A DNA stretch of 51,126 nucleotides from positions 1-51,126 of the forward strand of contig NZ_SCRH01000071.1 of assembly GCF_004298145.1 (NCBI RefSeq), given 5' to 3'. Positions 23,423 to 31,304 of the stretch are shown here, in pieces. The DNA comes from Mycobacterium sp. Lineage in GTDB: Bacteria > Actinomycetota > Actinomycetes > Mycobacteriales > Mycobacteriaceae. The notes under the pieces were generated by a model. The model saw only the letters and a list, made by a program, of their open reading frames with translations. It had not been told where the DNA came from and did not search any database. The stretch's first letter is position 1. Each line of letters starts with the position of its first letter. The position numbers and the translations under genes are program-made.

Positions 23423-25296
23423 CCACCCCGCAGCACCTGTCCGACCGTTACGAAGTGGGCGAGATCCTCGGCTTCGGGGGTATGTCCGAGGTTCACCTGG
23501 CCCGCGACGTCCGTTTGCATCGCGACGTCGCGGTCAAGGTGCTGCGCGCGGATCTGGCCCGCGATCCCAGCTTCTACCTACGCTTCCGGCGCGAGGCGCA
23601 AAACGCCGCCGCGTTGAATCACCCGTCCATCGTCGCCGTGTACGACACCGGTGAGGCGGAGACCCCCACCGGGCCGCTGCCCTACATCGTCATGGAGTAC
23701 GTCGACGGGGTCACCCTGCGCGACATCGTGCACACCGACGGCCCGCTACCGCCGCGGCGCGCGATCGAGATCATCGCCGACGCGTGCCAGGCGCTGAACT
23801 TCAGTCATCAGAACGGCATCATCCACCGCGACGTCAAGCCGGCCAACATCATGATCAGCACCACCAATGCGGTCAAGGTGATGGATTTCGGTATCGCCCG
23901 CGCGATCGCAGACAGCGGCAACAGCGTCACCCAGACCGCCGCGGTGATTGGAACCGCGCAGTACCTGTCGCCCGAGCAAGCCCGCGGCGAGACCGTCGAC
24001 GCCCGTTCCGACGTGTATTCGTTGGGTTGCGTCCTGTACGAAATCCTCACGGGCGAACCGCCTTTCGTCGGAGACTCACCGGTCGCGGTTGCCTACCAAC
24101 ATGTCCGTGAAGACCCGGTCCCGCCGTCGCAGCGCCACGAAGGCATCTCCGCCGACCTCGACGCCGTTGTCCTCAAGGCGCTCGCCAAAAATCCGGAGAA
24201 CCGCTATCAGACCGCAGCGGAGATGCGCGCCGACCTGATCCGGGTGCACAACGGCGAAAAGCCCGAAGCGCCCAAGGTTTTCACCGACGCGGACCGAAGC
24301 TCGATGCTGTCGTCCGCCGGCAGCGCGGGCCCGCCACGGACCGATCCGTTGCCTCGCCAGGTTCTCGCCGACGCCGGCGAGGACCGCACCGTCGGTTCGG
24401 TCGGTCGCTGGATCGTCGCGGTGGCCACGCTGGCCGTCCTGACGATCGTCGTGGTCATCGCCTTCAACACCTTCGGCGGCGGGGCCCGTGACGTTCAGGT
24501 GCCCGACGTGCGGGGGCAGGTATCCGCCGATGCCATCGCGGCGCTGCAGAACCGCGGCTTCAAAACACGCACGCTGCAGAAGCCGGATTCGATCATCCCG
24601 CCCGATCACGTCATCGGCACCGACCCCAGCGCCAACGCCTCCGTCGGTGCCGGCGATGAGATCACCGTCAACGTCTCCACCGGCCCGGAACAGCGCGAGG
24701 TACCCGACGTCTCCTCGCTGAGTTACACCGACGCGGTCGCCAAGCTCAAAGCCGCGGGATTCACCAAGTTCAAGCAGGCCAATTCGCCGTCCACACCGGA
24801 GCTGCTGGGCAAGGTGATCGGGACCAACCCGCCGGCCAACCAAACGTCGGCGATCACCAACGTCATCGCCGTCATCGTCGGCTCCGGGCCGGAGACCAAG
24901 CAGGTTCCCGATATCGCGGGACAAACCGTGGACATCGCGCAGCGGAACCTGACCGTCTACGGCTTCAGCAAAGTCACCCAGGCCCAGGTGGATAGCCCGC
25001 GTCCGGCCGGTGAGGTCGTCGGGACCAATCCGCCCAAGGGACAGATGGTGCCGGTGGACTCGGTGATCGAGCTGCAGGTGTCCAAGGGCAATCAGTTCGT
25101 CATGCCCGACCTCAGTGGGATGTTCTGGACGGACGCCGAACCGCGGCTACGGGCGCTGGGCTGGACGGGCATCCTGGACAAGGGCGCCGACGTCGACGCC
25201 GGTGGCTCCCAGTCCCACCGGGTGGTGTATCAGAACCCGCCCGTCGGCGCCGGGGTGAACCGGGACGGGATCATCACGCTGAAGTTCGGTCAGTAG
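23419..25296 (+). CDS. pknB: PknB, PASTA-domain Ser/Thr protein kinase
   Basis: This gene encodes 625 aa (626 in M. tuberculosis). The kinase domain (about 10-275) has LGFGGMSEVHLA, Lys40, HRDVKPANIM, MDFGIARA and the activation loop SVTQTAAVIGTAQY. A membrane segment lies at about 331-352. Four extracellular PASTA repeats follow, each opening with a V-P-D-x-like block (QVPDVRGQ, EVPDVSSL, QVPDIAGQ, VMPDLSGM), which sense muropeptides or lipid II. PknB is essential and phosphorylates CwlM, MviN and others. The last 23 bp overlap the 3' end of the convergent trpG-like gene. Confidence 0.97.
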   Translation: MTTPQHLSDRYEVGEILGFGGMSEVHLARDVRLHRDVAVKVLRADLARDPSFYLRFRREAQNAAALNHPSIVAVYDTGEAETPTGPLPYIVMEYVDGVTLRDIVHTDGPLPPRRAIEIIADACQALNFSHQNGIIHRDVKPANIMISTTNAVKVMDFGIARAIADSGNSVTQTAAVIGTAQYLSPEQARGETVDARSDVYSLGCVLYEILTGEPPFVGDSPVAVAYQHVREDPVPPSQRHEGISADLDAVVLKALAKNPENRYQTAAEMRADLIRVHNGEKPEAPKVFTDADRSSMLSSAGSAGPPRTDPLPRQVLADAGEDRTVGSVGRWIVAVATLAVLTIVVVIAFNTFGGGARDVQVPDVRGQVSADAIAALQNRGFKTRTLQKPDSIIPPDHVIGTDPSANASVGAGDEITVNVSTGPEQREVPDVSSLSYTDAVAKLKAAGFTKFKQANSPSTPELLGKVIGTNPPANQTSAITNVIAVIVGSGPETKQVPDIAGQTVDIAQRNLTVYGFSKVTQAQVDSPRPAGEVVGTNPPKGQMVPVDSVIELQVSKGNQFVMPDLSGMFWTDAEPRLRALGWTGILDKGADVDAGGSQSHRVVYQNPPVGAGVNRDGIITLKFGQ

Positions 25297-25960
25297 CCGC
25301 CGGATCGGCCGAGAAATACGGCCGCACCGCGGCGTGTACGTCATTCTCAAGTCGACGAACCAGCGTGTCATTGCGCACCAACCCGCAATCGGCAAGCCAG
25401 TTCGCCAGCATGCGATGGCCGCCCTCGGTCAGGATCGACTCCGGGTGGAACTGCACGCCGTGAATCGGCAATTCGGCATGCCGCACCCCCATGATCACGC
25501 CGCTGTCGGTGTAGGCGGTGACCTCGAGCACCGGGGGCAACGACTCGGGCAGGATGGTCAGCGAGTGATAGCGGGTTGCCGTGAAGGGATCCGGAAGCCC
25601 TTGCAGCACACCGATATTGGTGTGGTGGACGCTGCTGGTCTTACCGTGCAGCAGTTCGGGTGCACGGTCGACGGTGGCGCCGAACGCAACGCCGATCGCC
25701 TGGTGCCCGAGGCAGACCCCGAGTAACGGAGTTTTCTCGGCGGCACACGCGCGAACCATCCCGATGGAAGCACCCGCACGCTCCGGGGTGCCCGGCCCCG
25801 GACTGAGCAACACGCCGTGGAACTGGCGCGCGGCGGCGGTCTCGTCGGAGAGCCGGGCGTCGTCATTGCGCCAGACATCGGCGTCCACACCCAGCTGGCC
25901 GAGGTACTGCACCAGGTTGAACACGAAGCTGTCGTAGTTGTCGACAACCAGGATCCGCAT
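25274..25960 (-). CDS. trpG: Class I glutamine amidotransferase, TrpG/PabA type
   Basis: This gene encodes 228 aa. The triad is visible: nucleophile Cys in LLGVCLGHQAIG and the His/Glu pair in GVQFHPESILTEGG; the oxyanion loop is LSPGPGTPERAG. It supplies ammonia from glutamine to anthranilate synthase or 4-amino-4-deoxychorismate synthase. The gene is called trpG in M. tuberculosis, but no trpE or pabB is adjacent, and a PabA (folate) role is equally possible. ATG at 25960. It converges on pknB with a 23-bp overlap. Confidence 0.93.
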   Translation of the reverse strand: MRILVVDNYDSFVFNLVQYLGQLGVDADVWRNDDARLSDETAAARQFHGVLLSPGPGTPERAGASIGMVRACAAEKTPLLGVCLGHQAIGVAFGATVDRAPELLHGKTSSVHHTNIGVLQGLPDPFTATRYHSLTILPESLPPVLEVTAYTDSGVIMGVRHAELPIHGVQFHPESILTEGGHRMLANWLADCGLVRNDTLVRRLENDVHAAVRPYFSADPAATDRTSA

Positions 25961-26008
25961 CGTGCCAGGTTACCGCCCGGGGCCGTGCGCGCTGCTGGTC
26001 AGCCGTCC

Positions 26009-26752
26009 TCAGTAGCCGATCGAGCCGTTGGGCTGCGCGAAATGCAGCCGGTCGGGCTCGAAATGACCGACGATCTGCACATCGGACTTGACCTCTTCGC
26101 GGTAGCCGAGCCCGAACCGGACCACGTACTGCTTGTAAAGGATCACCAGGGGAGCGGCGGCCAGGGCGGCTTGCATGGCTGCGGAGTTACCGATCGCGGT
26201 GATCGTGTAAGGCGGGCTGTAGGTGCGCCCGTTGAGCAGCAGCGTATTACCCACACAGCGGGGAACCGAGGAGGCGATGAGCCGTTGGTCTTGCATCTGG
26301 ATCGCCTCGGCGCCGGCGCTCCACAACGCGTTGAGCACGGCCTGGATGTCTTGCTGGTGCACTACCAAGTCGTCGGGGGACGCATCGCGCGGGAACCGGC
26401 CGTTGGCGTCGCGCTGCGCGTCCTCAAGGGTGACCACCAGACCCGGGCCGTGCACCGCGTTCATGTCCGCCTCGCCGGCAAGCTGAGCGGAGCGCCGCAG
26501 CATCGCGGCCAATGCGGCGTCCGAAGAGCGCCCGTGCGCCGCGTCGATCTTGCCCGCCAGGGCCTCCCGTTCGGCGTTGAGGCGGTTCACCGACGACTGG
26601 GTCTCACGGACCAGGTCCACCAGCCGCGGGGCATCGCTGCCACGGATCTCGGCGCCGCCGGATACCCCGTGTGTGGCGGCGAGCAGCAATCCGGCCAGCA
26701 CACAAACCACCGGGACGCCGAGGCGCCATGGCGACCGGCGCGTCTGGATCAT
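26009..26752 (-). CDS. DUF881 family membrane-anchored protein, Rv0012 homologue
   Basis: This gene encodes 247 aa from ATG at 26752, with GGAGA well placed upstream. An N-terminal membrane anchor (about 11-27, LGVPVVCVLAGLLLAATHGV) is followed by a coiled-coil-prone segment (LVRETQSSVNRLNAEREALA) and the DUF881 domain with VHGPGLVVTLED, LVVHQQDIQAVLNALWSAGAEAI and YSPPYTITAIG. DUF881 proteins are common near cell-division genes of actinobacteria and firmicutes, and resemble YlxW/YlxX proteins. The gene lies 48 bp upstream of trpG and may be co-transcribed with it. Biochemical role is unknown. Confidence 0.88.
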   Translation of the reverse strand: MIQTRRSPWRLGVPVVCVLAGLLLAATHGVSGGAEIRGSDAPRLVDLVRETQSSVNRLNAEREALAGKIDAAHGRSSDAALAAMLRRSAQLAGEADMNAVHGPGLVVTLEDAQRDANGRFPRDASPDDLVVHQQDIQAVLNALWSAGAEAIQMQDQRLIASSVPRCVGNTLLLNGRTYSPPYTITAIGNSAAMQAALAAAPLVILYKQYVVRFGLGYREEVKSDVQIVGHFEPDRLHFAQPNGSIGY

Positions 26753-26882
26753 CGAGTCTCCATTTCCTGGTCACCGCCCCAGGTGAGTTAGTCTCGTAGC
26801 CAAGCTATAGGTGCAGCTGCCGATGTTTATCGTTGCACCCCGTCCCGCTCACCGTGTTGTTGAGGTAATCCGCGAGGTAATC

Positions 26883-27164
26883 ATGCCCAAGTCCAAGGTC
26901 CGTAAGAAGAACGACTTCACCGTTAGCGCGGTCAGCCGCACCCCGGTGAAAGTCAAGGTCGGGCCGTCCAGCGTGTGGTTCGTCGCGCTCTTTATCGGTC
27001 TCATGCTGATCGGGCTCGTCTGGCTGATGGTATTTCAATTGGCCGCGGTCGGAACGCAGGCGCCGGCCGCCCTCAATTGGATGGCACAACTAGGTCCCTG
27101 GAACTACGCCATCGCGTTCGCTTTCATGATCACCGGGTTGTTGCTCACGATGCGCTGGCACTGA
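26883..27164 (+). CDS. crgA: CrgA, septation protein
   Basis: This gene encodes 93 aa, the M. tuberculosis length. A basic N-terminus (MPKSKVRKKNDF) is followed by two membrane helices (about 31-53 and 70-90). The second ends in MITGLLLTMRWH, the hallmark tail of CrgA. The protein recruits FtsI/PbpB and other divisome members and interacts with CwsA, whose gene lies about 1.3 kb to the right. The GTAATC leader before ATG 26883 is a poor ribosome-binding site, but an AGGTAA stretch is close. It diverges from the DUF881 gene. Confidence 0.97.
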   Translation: MPKSKVRKKNDFTVSAVSRTPVKVKVGPSSVWFVALFIGLMLIGLVWLMVFQLAAVGTQAPAALNWMAQLGPWNYAIAFAFMITGLLLTMRWH

Positions 27165-27180
27165 GCACGGCAGCCAACGG

Positions 27181-27192
27181 AATGAATTCATT
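27181..27192. repeat. 12-bp perfect palindrome after crgA
   Basis: AATGAATTCATT is a perfect palindrome 17 bp after the crgA stop and is followed by TTT. It may be a weak terminator or part of a regulatory region that continues to 27284. Confidence 0.4.
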
Positions 27193-27235
27193 TTTGGGCT
27201 AATTTGTCACCGCATCAGCAACTTTCCAACCACCC

Positions 27236-27253
27236 AATCACACGCGTGTGATT
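27236..27253. promoter_or_regulatory. 18-bp perfect palindrome, candidate operator
   Basis: AATCACACGCGTGTGATT is perfectly self-complementary and lies 67 bp before the next start codon. Length and perfection favour a dimeric repressor site. It directly abuts the TTATCC element described in the next entry. The cognate protein is unknown. Confidence 0.55.
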
Positions 27254-27284
27254 TATCCCCACTGTTGATAGAGATTGTGGATAA
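27253..27284. promoter_or_regulatory. Inverted pair of E. coli-type DnaA boxes or a long operator
   Basis: TTATCCCCA at 27253-27261 differs by one base from the E. coli DnaA box TTATCCACA. TGTGGATAA at 27276-27284 is its exact complement. The two face each other across 14 bp. They lie 36-67 bp upstream of the PH-like gene. They may bind DnaA, or be an unrelated inverted repeat. Confidence 0.5.
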
Positions 27285-27319
27285 CTGCATCGACAGTGGT
27301 GGGAGGGGCTAAGGACCGC

Positions 27320-27745
27320 ATGCAGCAAACACAATGGGAGCCGCACACGGCGGGAATCGCTGGTTGTGGAGTCGCAGGTGTTCTGATGGCTATCGCCGCT
27401 GTGACCCTGATCACAGACCTGCCGGGGCGTGTTCTGGCGGGCGTTGCCGCGGTGGGTCTGATCTTGTTTGCGGGGATGTCTTGGCGCGCGCGCCCGAAGC
27501 TGGCAATCACACCCGAAGGACTGGTGCTGCGCGGCTGGTTCCGGACGCAGGTATTGCAGCATTCCGACATCAAGATCATCCGCATCATGGAGTTCCGCCG
27601 CTATGGACGCAGAGTGCGGTTGCTGGAGGTCGAAAAGGCCCACGGCGACCTGGTGCTGTTCTCCCGCTGGGACCTTGGCACGGACCCGGTACAGGTGCTC
27701 GACACGCTCACGACAGCCGGCTACGCGGGCCGTTCACAGCGCTGA
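27320..27745 (+). CDS. Membrane protein with PH-like domain, Rv0010c homologue
   Basis: This gene encodes 141 aa, the length of M. tuberculosis Rv0010c. ATG at 27320 was preferred to an upstream frame start. Two hydrophobic segments near residues 10-30 and 35-55 (VAGVLMAIAAVTLITD and RVLAGVAAVGLILFAGM) are followed by a cytoplasmic bacterial PH-like domain with ITPEGLVLRGWFRTQVLQHS and RLLEVEKAHGDLVLFSRWDL. The fold is common in small actinobacterial membrane proteins of unknown function. It is preceded by a striking palindrome and DnaA-box-like pair, so its expression may be specially controlled. Confidence 0.85.
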   Translation: MQQTQWEPHTAGIAGCGVAGVLMAIAAVTLITDLPGRVLAGVAAVGLILFAGMSWRARPKLAITPEGLVLRGWFRTQVLQHSDIKIIRIMEFRRYGRRVRLLEVEKAHGDLVLFSRWDLGTDPVQVLDTLTTAGYAGRSQR

Positions 27746-27767
27746 GCGGCCTGCGGGGGCGGACTGG

Positions 27768-28316
27768 TTACGAGATGGTGATCGACTCGATGACGACCGC
27801 ATCGGAGGGACGGTCGTTGCCGTCGGTGCTCGTCGTCGCGATCGCGTCAACCACCTTCTGCGACTCCGGGTCGGTCACTTCGCCGAAGATCGTGTGGCGC
27901 CGGTTCAGGTGCGGCGTCTTGTCGACCGTGATGAAGAACTGCGAGCCGTTGGTGCCCGGGCCCGCGTTCGCCATCGCCAGCAGGTAGGGCTTGTCGAATT
28001 GCAGTTCGGGGTGGAACTCGTCGGCGAACTTGTAGCCCGGACCGCCGCGGCCGGTCCCGGTCGGGTCGCCGCCCTGGATCATGAAGCTCCGAATCACCCG
28101 GTGAAAGACCGCGCCGTCGTAGAACGGGCCGGAGGAGCCTCCCGATGCGTTCTGGGTCGAGTACTCCTTGGTGCCCTGCGCCAGGCCAACGAAGTTGGCG
28201 ACGGTCTTGGGCGCGTGGTTTCCGAACAAGGCGACCTTGATGTCGCCGCGGTTGGTGTGGAGCGTGGCGGTAGCAGTCTGAAAGGGGCTGTTAGTCACGG
28301 CAAGAGAGTCTGCCAC
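27768..28316 (-). CDS. ppiA: PpiA, cyclophilin-type peptidyl-prolyl isomerase
   Basis: This gene encodes 182 aa, equal to M. tuberculosis PpiA. The cyclophilin core is intact: VALFGNHAPKTVANFVGLA, FHRVIRSFMIQGGDPTGTG, ANAGPGTNGSQFFIT and RHTIFGEV, with the catalytic Arg in FHRVI. GTG at 28316 was chosen by length; no clear ribosome-binding site is seen, and GTG at 28298 would give 176 aa. The enzyme speeds proline cis-trans isomerisation and is cytosolic or secreted. It converges with the PH-like gene and diverges from cwsA. Confidence 0.96.
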   Translation of the reverse strand: MADSLAVTNSPFQTATATLHTNRGDIKVALFGNHAPKTVANFVGLAQGTKEYSTQNASGGSSGPFYDGAVFHRVIRSFMIQGGDPTGTGRGGPGYKFADEFHPELQFDKPYLLAMANAGPGTNGSQFFITVDKTPHLNRRHTIFGEVTDPESQKVVDAIATTSTDGNDRPSDAVVIESITIS

Positions 28317-28488
28317 TACGCGTGGGCGTGCCCGCACGCGGTGTCACCCAATGCGGACCGCTGCCCAAAACGCGGCGAACGCACACGGCGACCGCGGACG
28401 TCCCTATGCTGGCAGTCTGTTCAGATATCGGGCCGGCCGTCGGGCTGGCTTCACGGAAGGCTCCACCAGCGGGATAGAAGGGCGGCAG

Positions 28489-28923
28489 ATGAGCGCGAAG
28501 ACGGAATCCCGGCTGACCCCGCGGCAGCGGCTGGCCCGAGGCCTGGCCTATTCGGCGACCGGGCCGGTGGACGTCACCCGGGGAGTGGTCGGCCTGAGCG
28601 TTCAGTCCGCGCAGTCGACCACCGCGCAGCTACGTCGCCGGTATCAGGAGGGACGCCTGGCCCGCGACATCACGGCGGCACAAGAAGCCCTGGCCCAGGA
28701 ACTGGCCGCGGCGCAGGAAGTGGTCACCAACCTGCCCCAAGCTCTGCAGGACGCGCGACGAGCGCAGCGACGCGGCAAGCGCCCATTGCTCATCGTGGGG
28801 GTGGCCGTCGCGGTCCTCGCGGGCGGCGCCGCGGCGTTCACCCTCGTCCGGCGCTCAGTGCGGGCGAAGCCTCAGGAGCCCCAGTCGCGGCCGCCCAGTG
28901 TGGATGTGCAGCCGCGACCATGA
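28489..28923 (+). CDS. cwsA: CwsA, cell wall synthesis/polar growth protein, Rv0008c homologue
   Basis: This gene encodes 144 aa (145 in M. tuberculosis). ATG at 28489 follows GAAGGGCGG. The N-terminus is basic (LTPRQRLARGLAYSATGPVD), the middle is a coiled coil (LARDITAAQEALAQELAAAQ), and one C-terminal membrane segment lies at about 103-121 (LLIVGVAVAVLAGGAAAF), followed by a basic Pro-rich tail. CwsA in mycobacteria interacts with CrgA and Wag31 and affects cell shape and pole placement. Its stop lies 2 bp from the stop of the convergent P450 gene. Confidence 0.9.
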   Translation: MSAKTESRLTPRQRLARGLAYSATGPVDVTRGVVGLSVQSAQSTTAQLRRRYQEGRLARDITAAQEALAQELAAAQEVVTNLPQALQDARRAQRRGKRPLLIVGVAVAVLAGGAAAFTLVRRSVRAKPQEPQSRPPSVDVQPRP

Positions 28924-28925
28924 GC

Positions 28926-30140
28926 TCACTGCACGGTGAGGCGCAAGCGTTCGCGGCGCCGAACCAGAATGCTCGGCAGCCATTCGCCGACCTCGGCCGC
29001 GCCGATCCAGGTGGTGCGCTCGAGCAGCATCCGTAACACGATGTGGGCTTCCAAGCGTGCCAGTGCGGCGCCCACGCAGAAATGCACGCCCTTGCCGAAG
29101 CTCACGTGACTTTTGCCTGCGGCACGGTCGAGGCGAAATTCGTTCGGGGCTTGGAAGTGCGCCGGGTCGCGGTTGGCGGCTCCCCACAGCAGCAGCAGAT
29201 GCGAATCGGCCGGCACCTCGACACCTGCAAGCGTGGTGTCGCGCCACACGTGCCGATAATGACCCCGAAAAGGTGGCTCGAAGCGCAGCGTCTCTTCGAT
29301 GAAAGCGCTTAGTAACTCCGGATTTTCGCGAAGCTGCCGTTGAATCGTCGGGCGATCGGCGAGGATCCACGCCGCGCTGCCCAGCAGCGACGCGGTCGAT
29401 TCGCCGGCGGCGCTGAAGAGCGTGAGCATGATTCCCAGCGCCGGCAGTTGCTCTAGTTCACCCGAGCCGTAGCGCGCGGCCAAGTCGGCGATCAGGCCGT
29501 ATTCACCGTTGACGCTTGACTTTTCAAAATACTCCAGGACATAGCCGGACAGTTCCATCGCCGCCGCCCCGGCTTGTTCGAGACGCTCGGGGGTCACGAT
29601 CCCGTCAAGCAGTGTGGTGGTGGCGTAGCCGAGCCGAATGAGGTTGTCGACGTCGTCATCGGGGAGACCCAGGAGCTTGCAGACCACCATCATCGGCACC
29701 CGATTGGCGATGCTGCTCATCCATTCGATCTGACCGTCGCGCAGGTTCTGTCCCCAGAGGCGGTCGACGGTCTGGACCGCGAATTCCTCGATGATCCGGA
29801 CGCGCTTGGCCGACAGGTGCGGTAGCAGAATCTTGCGATGCAGCGCATGCACAGGGTCGTCGGCGGTGGCCAATGCGTGCATCTGGGCGCCCGGCGGCCC
29901 CATGTCGAACGGGGTGACGGTGCCGTCCTCGTGAAAGACCATGGTCGCCGTGAGGTTCGACGAGAAATCCTCGACCCGATCCACGGCCTCTTGCACCGCA
30001 TCCCAACCACACACGGCGTAGAACACGGAGTCGCCGATCCGGTGCACGGGTGCCTCGGTGCGCATCCGGTCATACAGCGGGTAGGGGTCCTGTATCGCCT
30101 CGCTACCGAAGAACCGGGTCGCGCTGTCCAAGACCGTCAC
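28926..30140 (-). CDS. Cytochrome P450 monooxygenase
   Basis: This gene encodes 404 aa from GTG at 30140; the frame stays open to GTG 30254 (442 aa), but the shorter start fits normal bacterial P450 length and begins TVLDSATRFFGS. The heme loop is FGKGVHFCVGAAL with the Cys ligand. EETLRFEPPF is the ExxR motif of helix K. The I helix has SAAGESTASL, matching A/G-G-x-D/E-T with Ser-Thr. Bacterial P450s use ferredoxin and its reductase; neither is adjacent. Substrate is unknown. It diverges from a TetR gene that may control it. Confidence 0.93.
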   Translation of the reverse strand: MTVLDSATRFFGSEAIQDPYPLYDRMRTEAPVHRIGDSVFYAVCGWDAVQEAVDRVEDFSSNLTATMVFHEDGTVTPFDMGPPGAQMHALATADDPVHALHRKILLPHLSAKRVRIIEEFAVQTVDRLWGQNLRDGQIEWMSSIANRVPMMVVCKLLGLPDDDVDNLIRLGYATTTLLDGIVTPERLEQAGAAAMELSGYVLEYFEKSSVNGEYGLIADLAARYGSGELEQLPALGIMLTLFSAAGESTASLLGSAAWILADRPTIQRQLRENPELLSAFIEETLRFEPPFRGHYRHVWRDTTLAGVEVPADSHLLLLWGAANRDPAHFQAPNEFRLDRAAGKSHVSFGKGVHFCVGAALARLEAHIVLRMLLERTTWIGAAEVGEWLPSILVRRRERLRLTVQ

Positions 30141-30336
30141 GTATTTCAGGCTCGAGGCAGCTCGCCGCGGGGTCAATAGATCGCGGACAAGTTGAGGAGC
30201 TCTCGCGATGGCCGGCGATGGTAGCTGACCGCGTCGACCGGTCACCAGCAGCACGTTCGCGTGAGAGAAACAGGCTGAAATTTCTCAACCTGCGAGAGGT
30301 ATTTCCGCATGCCGCAGCACAGGGGAGCATGGGTGG

Positions 30337-30900
30337 ATGCCACGTGATGACTGGTTGGTGGGCCGCGATCGCCGTAGCGAAGCCGCCGAGCGGATCTACG
30401 CCGCGGCGGCCGATCTCATCGCTCGTCGGGGATACGAAGGGTTCACGATCGAGGCCCTGGCCGCCCGGGTTCACTGCTCGCCCGCGACGATCTACCGGCA
30501 CGCCGGCGGCAAGGCGACCATCCGCGACGCCGTCGTGGGTATTCACGCGGCTCACATCGTCGACACCACACGGGAAGCCATCAAGGACCTTCGCGGGCCG
30601 GATCGGGTCGTGGCCGCCACGATCATCGCCTTACAACGCCTGCGATCCGACCCATTGGCCCAGCTCATGCGGTCGATCCACGCGGCCCCGGTCAGCGACT
30701 GGGTGATCAGCTCGCCCACCGTGACTCGCTTGGCCGCCGAGATGCTGGGGCCCGACAATGATGATCCGTTGGCCGCCCAGTGGCTGATTCGCGTCTTCCT
30801 GTCGCTGTGGGGTTGGCCGCTCAAAGACCCGACCGCGGAACGTGCCCTGGTGCAGCGCTTCCTCGGCTCGTCGTATGCCTCGGGGAGAGGCGCGCATTAG
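30337..30900 (+). CDS. TetR/AcrR family transcriptional regulator
   Basis: This gene encodes 187 aa from ATG at 30337, preceded by AGGGGAGC. The N-terminal HTH is clear: RIYAAAADLIARRGYEGFTI, EALAARVHCSPATIYRHAGG. The C-terminal helices form the ligand-binding domain, ending with LIRVFLSLWGWPLKDPTAER. It is divergent from the P450 gene with a 196-bp spacer, a typical arrangement for a TetR repressor acting on its neighbour. Its stop lies 26 bp from the 3' end of tRNA-Ala. Confidence 0.92.
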   Translation: MPRDDWLVGRDRRSEAAERIYAAAADLIARRGYEGFTIEALAARVHCSPATIYRHAGGKATIRDAVVGIHAAHIVDTTREAIKDLRGPDRVVAATIIALQRLRSDPLAQLMRSIHAAPVSDWVISSPTVTRLAAEMLGPDNDDPLAAQWLIRVFLSLWGWPLKDPTAERALVQRFLGSSYASGRGAH

Positions 30901-30925
30901 ACAGCGCAGAACGGCGATCAGGCTG

Positions 30926-30998
30926 TGGAGCCTAGGGGAATCGAACCCCTGACACCCGCCTTGCAAAGGCGGTGCTCTACCAACTGAGCTAAGGCCCC
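30926..30998 (-). tRNA. alaT: tRNA-Ala (TGC)
   Basis: The 73-nt minus-strand sequence starts GGGGCCTTAGCTCAGTTGGT. Acceptor GGGGCCT pairs with AGGCTCC. The anticodon stem CCGCC/GGCGG encloses TTTGCAA, anticodon TGC. The T arm AGGGG-TTCGAAT-CCCCT is normal. The discriminator base is A and CCA is not encoded. In M. tuberculosis alaT follows ileT downstream of gyrA, as here. Confidence 0.96.
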
Positions 30999-31160
30999 TC
31001 TATCGTGACCCCTCAGTGTGGCCCAGGGGTTGACCGGAGTCATCCACAGCCACGTGCCAGACCTCGACTCCACGTCGTGACCACGCCACCGAGGCCACTA
31101 CGGCGATCAGTCCCAGTGGCAGTGCGAGTCGTACGCAACGTCTTGACGGGCACATGGTTG

Positions 31161-31234
31161 TGGGCCTAGGAGGACTCGAACCTCCGACCTCTTCGTTATC
31201 AGCGAAGCGCTCTAACCGCCTGAGCTATAGGCCC
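31161..31234 (-). tRNA. ileT: tRNA-Ile (GAT)
   Basis: The 74-nt minus-strand sequence starts GGGCCTATAGCTCAGGCGGT. Acceptor GGGCCTA pairs with TAGGCCC. The anticodon stem CTTCG/CGAAG encloses CTGATAA, anticodon GAT. The T arm GGAGG-TTCGAGT-CCTCC follows. CCA is not encoded. It is 70 bp downstream of the DUF3566 gene stop and 162 bp before tRNA-Ala. Confidence 0.96.
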
Positions 31235-31304
31235 GTACTCGCGTACGGCCGAGCGACGAGATTACCGCAATAGCCGCCCGACTCCCAAAAGCGCAGCATC
31301 CACG

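Noticed and set aside
30140..30254. Longer start for the P450 gene (442 aa)
   Set aside because: The extra 38 residues are basic and low in similarity to P450 N-termini; the 404-aa form fits the family, though this is not proven.
15181..30998. Search for direct repeats of the tRNA-Leu or tRNA-Ala 3' ends as attachment sites
   Set aside because: No second copy was seen by eye near the accessory segments, and no integrase gene is present, so island integration at the tRNAs is not claimed as shown.
31040..31048. TCATCCACA between the two tRNA genes, one base from a DnaA box
   Set aside because: A single site without symmetry or partners; expected by chance in this length of DNA.
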